Assembly: GCF_001602525.1 (NCBI RefSeq)
Contig: NZ_LSYT01000006.1
Span: 1 to 64,000 of the forward strand
Source: Flavobacterium chilense
Lineage (GTDB): Bacteria > Bacteroidota > Bacteroidia > Flavobacteriales > Flavobacteriaceae
Reading direction: 5' to 3'
DNA length: 64,000 nt
In this document: one piece after another, positions 63,642-64,000 of the stretch
Layout of the letters: every line of letters starts with the position of its first letter
How positions within the stretch are numbered: position 1 is the first letter of the stretch
Translations under genes and position numbers: made by a program
Notes under the pieces: model-generated
What the model was told of the DNA's origin: nothing
What the model saw: the letters and a program-made list of their open reading frames with translations, nothing else
The model's database searches: none

Positions 63642-64000
63642 ATGAAAAAGATAACCATCAAAGATATTGCTACAGAAGCTGAAGTATCGATATCAACAGT
63701 ATCTTTTGTCATTAACGGAAAAGGAGAGAAAATGGGAATCAGTGCTGCTGTGATTAAAAAAGTGCAGGATGTAGCAGAGAAGCTCAATTACAGACCAAGC
63801 ATGATCGCTACCAGTTTAAGAACCGGTAAAACAAGATCAATCGGGCTTATTGTAGAAGACATTTCCAATCAGTTCTTTTCTGATCTGGCAAGAGTTATCG
63901 AAGATGAAGCGAAGAATATAGATTACAGAGTTTTTTATTGCAGTACAGGAGATGATGATGAACGTTCTGAAGAGTTAATAAACAGTCTTTTACAGGCAAA
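63642..64000 (+). CDS. LacI-family transcriptional regulator (cut by window end)
   Basis: The first 119 codons are present: HTH ITIKDIATEAEVSISTVSFV, hinge YRPSMIATSLRTGKTRSIG and the start of the sensor domain (LIVEDISNQFFSDLARVIEDEA). The gene runs on past the window edge. It differs from the 2393 regulator in its recognition helix (VSISTVSFV against LATSTISRA), so it probably binds another operator. Confidence 0.9.
   Translation, partial: MKKITIKDIATEAEVSISTVSFVINGKGEKMGISAAVIKKVQDVAEKLNYRPSMIATSLRTGKTRSIGLIVEDISNQFFSDLARVIEDEAKNIDYRVFYCSTGDDDERSEELINSLLQA

Overview
The window looks like a chromosome segment of a Flavobacterium-type member of the Bacteroidota. The evidence is low GC content, SusC/SusD outer-membrane pairs, many signal-peptide II lipoproteins (Cys after a short hydrophobic stretch), promoter boxes of the TAnnTTTG type, weak or absent Shine-Dalgarno sequences, and dispersed palindromic repeats between genes. 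Most of it (about 2.4-37.1 kb) is a large glucurono(arabino)xylan utilisation region.

Layout. 0-0.45 kb is the end of an rRNA operon (5S rRNA, then tRNA-Phe and tRNA-Leu), followed by a structured RNA candidate whose second copy lies near 18.4 kb. 0.7-4.9 kb carries an S33-type peptidase lipoprotein, a PepSY-like secreted protein, a LacI regulator directly followed by an AraC regulator, and a PEBP-like protein. 5.2-18.2 kb encodes debranching and intracellular xylan metabolism: GH67 and GH115 alpha-glucuronidases, an SDR probably acting as D-mannonate oxidoreductase, mannonate dehydratase, a GH10 xylanase lipoprotein, a GPH-type sugar/cation symporter and two GH43 enzymes. 18.6-23.7 kb is the xylose module: GntR-type regulator, xylulokinase, xylose isomerase and a transaldolase-like protein. 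24.3-37.1 kb is the outer-membrane xylan locus: SusC, SusD, a surface glycan-binding protein, a GH10 xylanase interrupted by tandem carbohydrate-binding modules, a GH35-like/DUF5597 protein and an SGNH (sialate-O-acetylesterase-like) esterase. Six near-palindromic sites around the core CAAYCGRTTG lie before GH67, the symporter and SusC and inside the start of one GH43 gene. They suggest one LacI-type regulon.

37.1-40 kb is a repeat-rich accessory stretch with three unrecognised minus-strand genes and an unlisted 54-residue peptide carrying six clustered cysteines. 40.0-55.8 kb is a second TonB-dependent locus with its own ECF sigma factor and FecR anti-sigma factor: STN-domain SusC, SusD, DUF4843 lipoprotein, PKD-like lipoprotein, TlpA-type thioredoxin, M16 zinc peptidase and a DsbD-like thiol reductase. 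I infer that it handles (cystine-containing) peptides rather than a glycan. 56-64 kb contains a DUF4861 protein, oleate hydratase, an AraC regulator, a SusB-like GH97 enzyme, mannose-6-phosphate isomerase and the 5' end of another LacI gene cut by the window edge.

The most unusual structures are: a triplicated about 239-bp unit before the esterase gene, in which each upstream copy carries an amputated signal-peptide ORF ended by the same nonsense change; the six-cysteine mini-protein beside the thiol/peptidase locus; the two-copy RNA element with a compensatory closing stem; a perfect inverted repeat whose right arm contains the GntR start codon; and a dispersed repeat that supplies the probable start codon of the GH115 gene.
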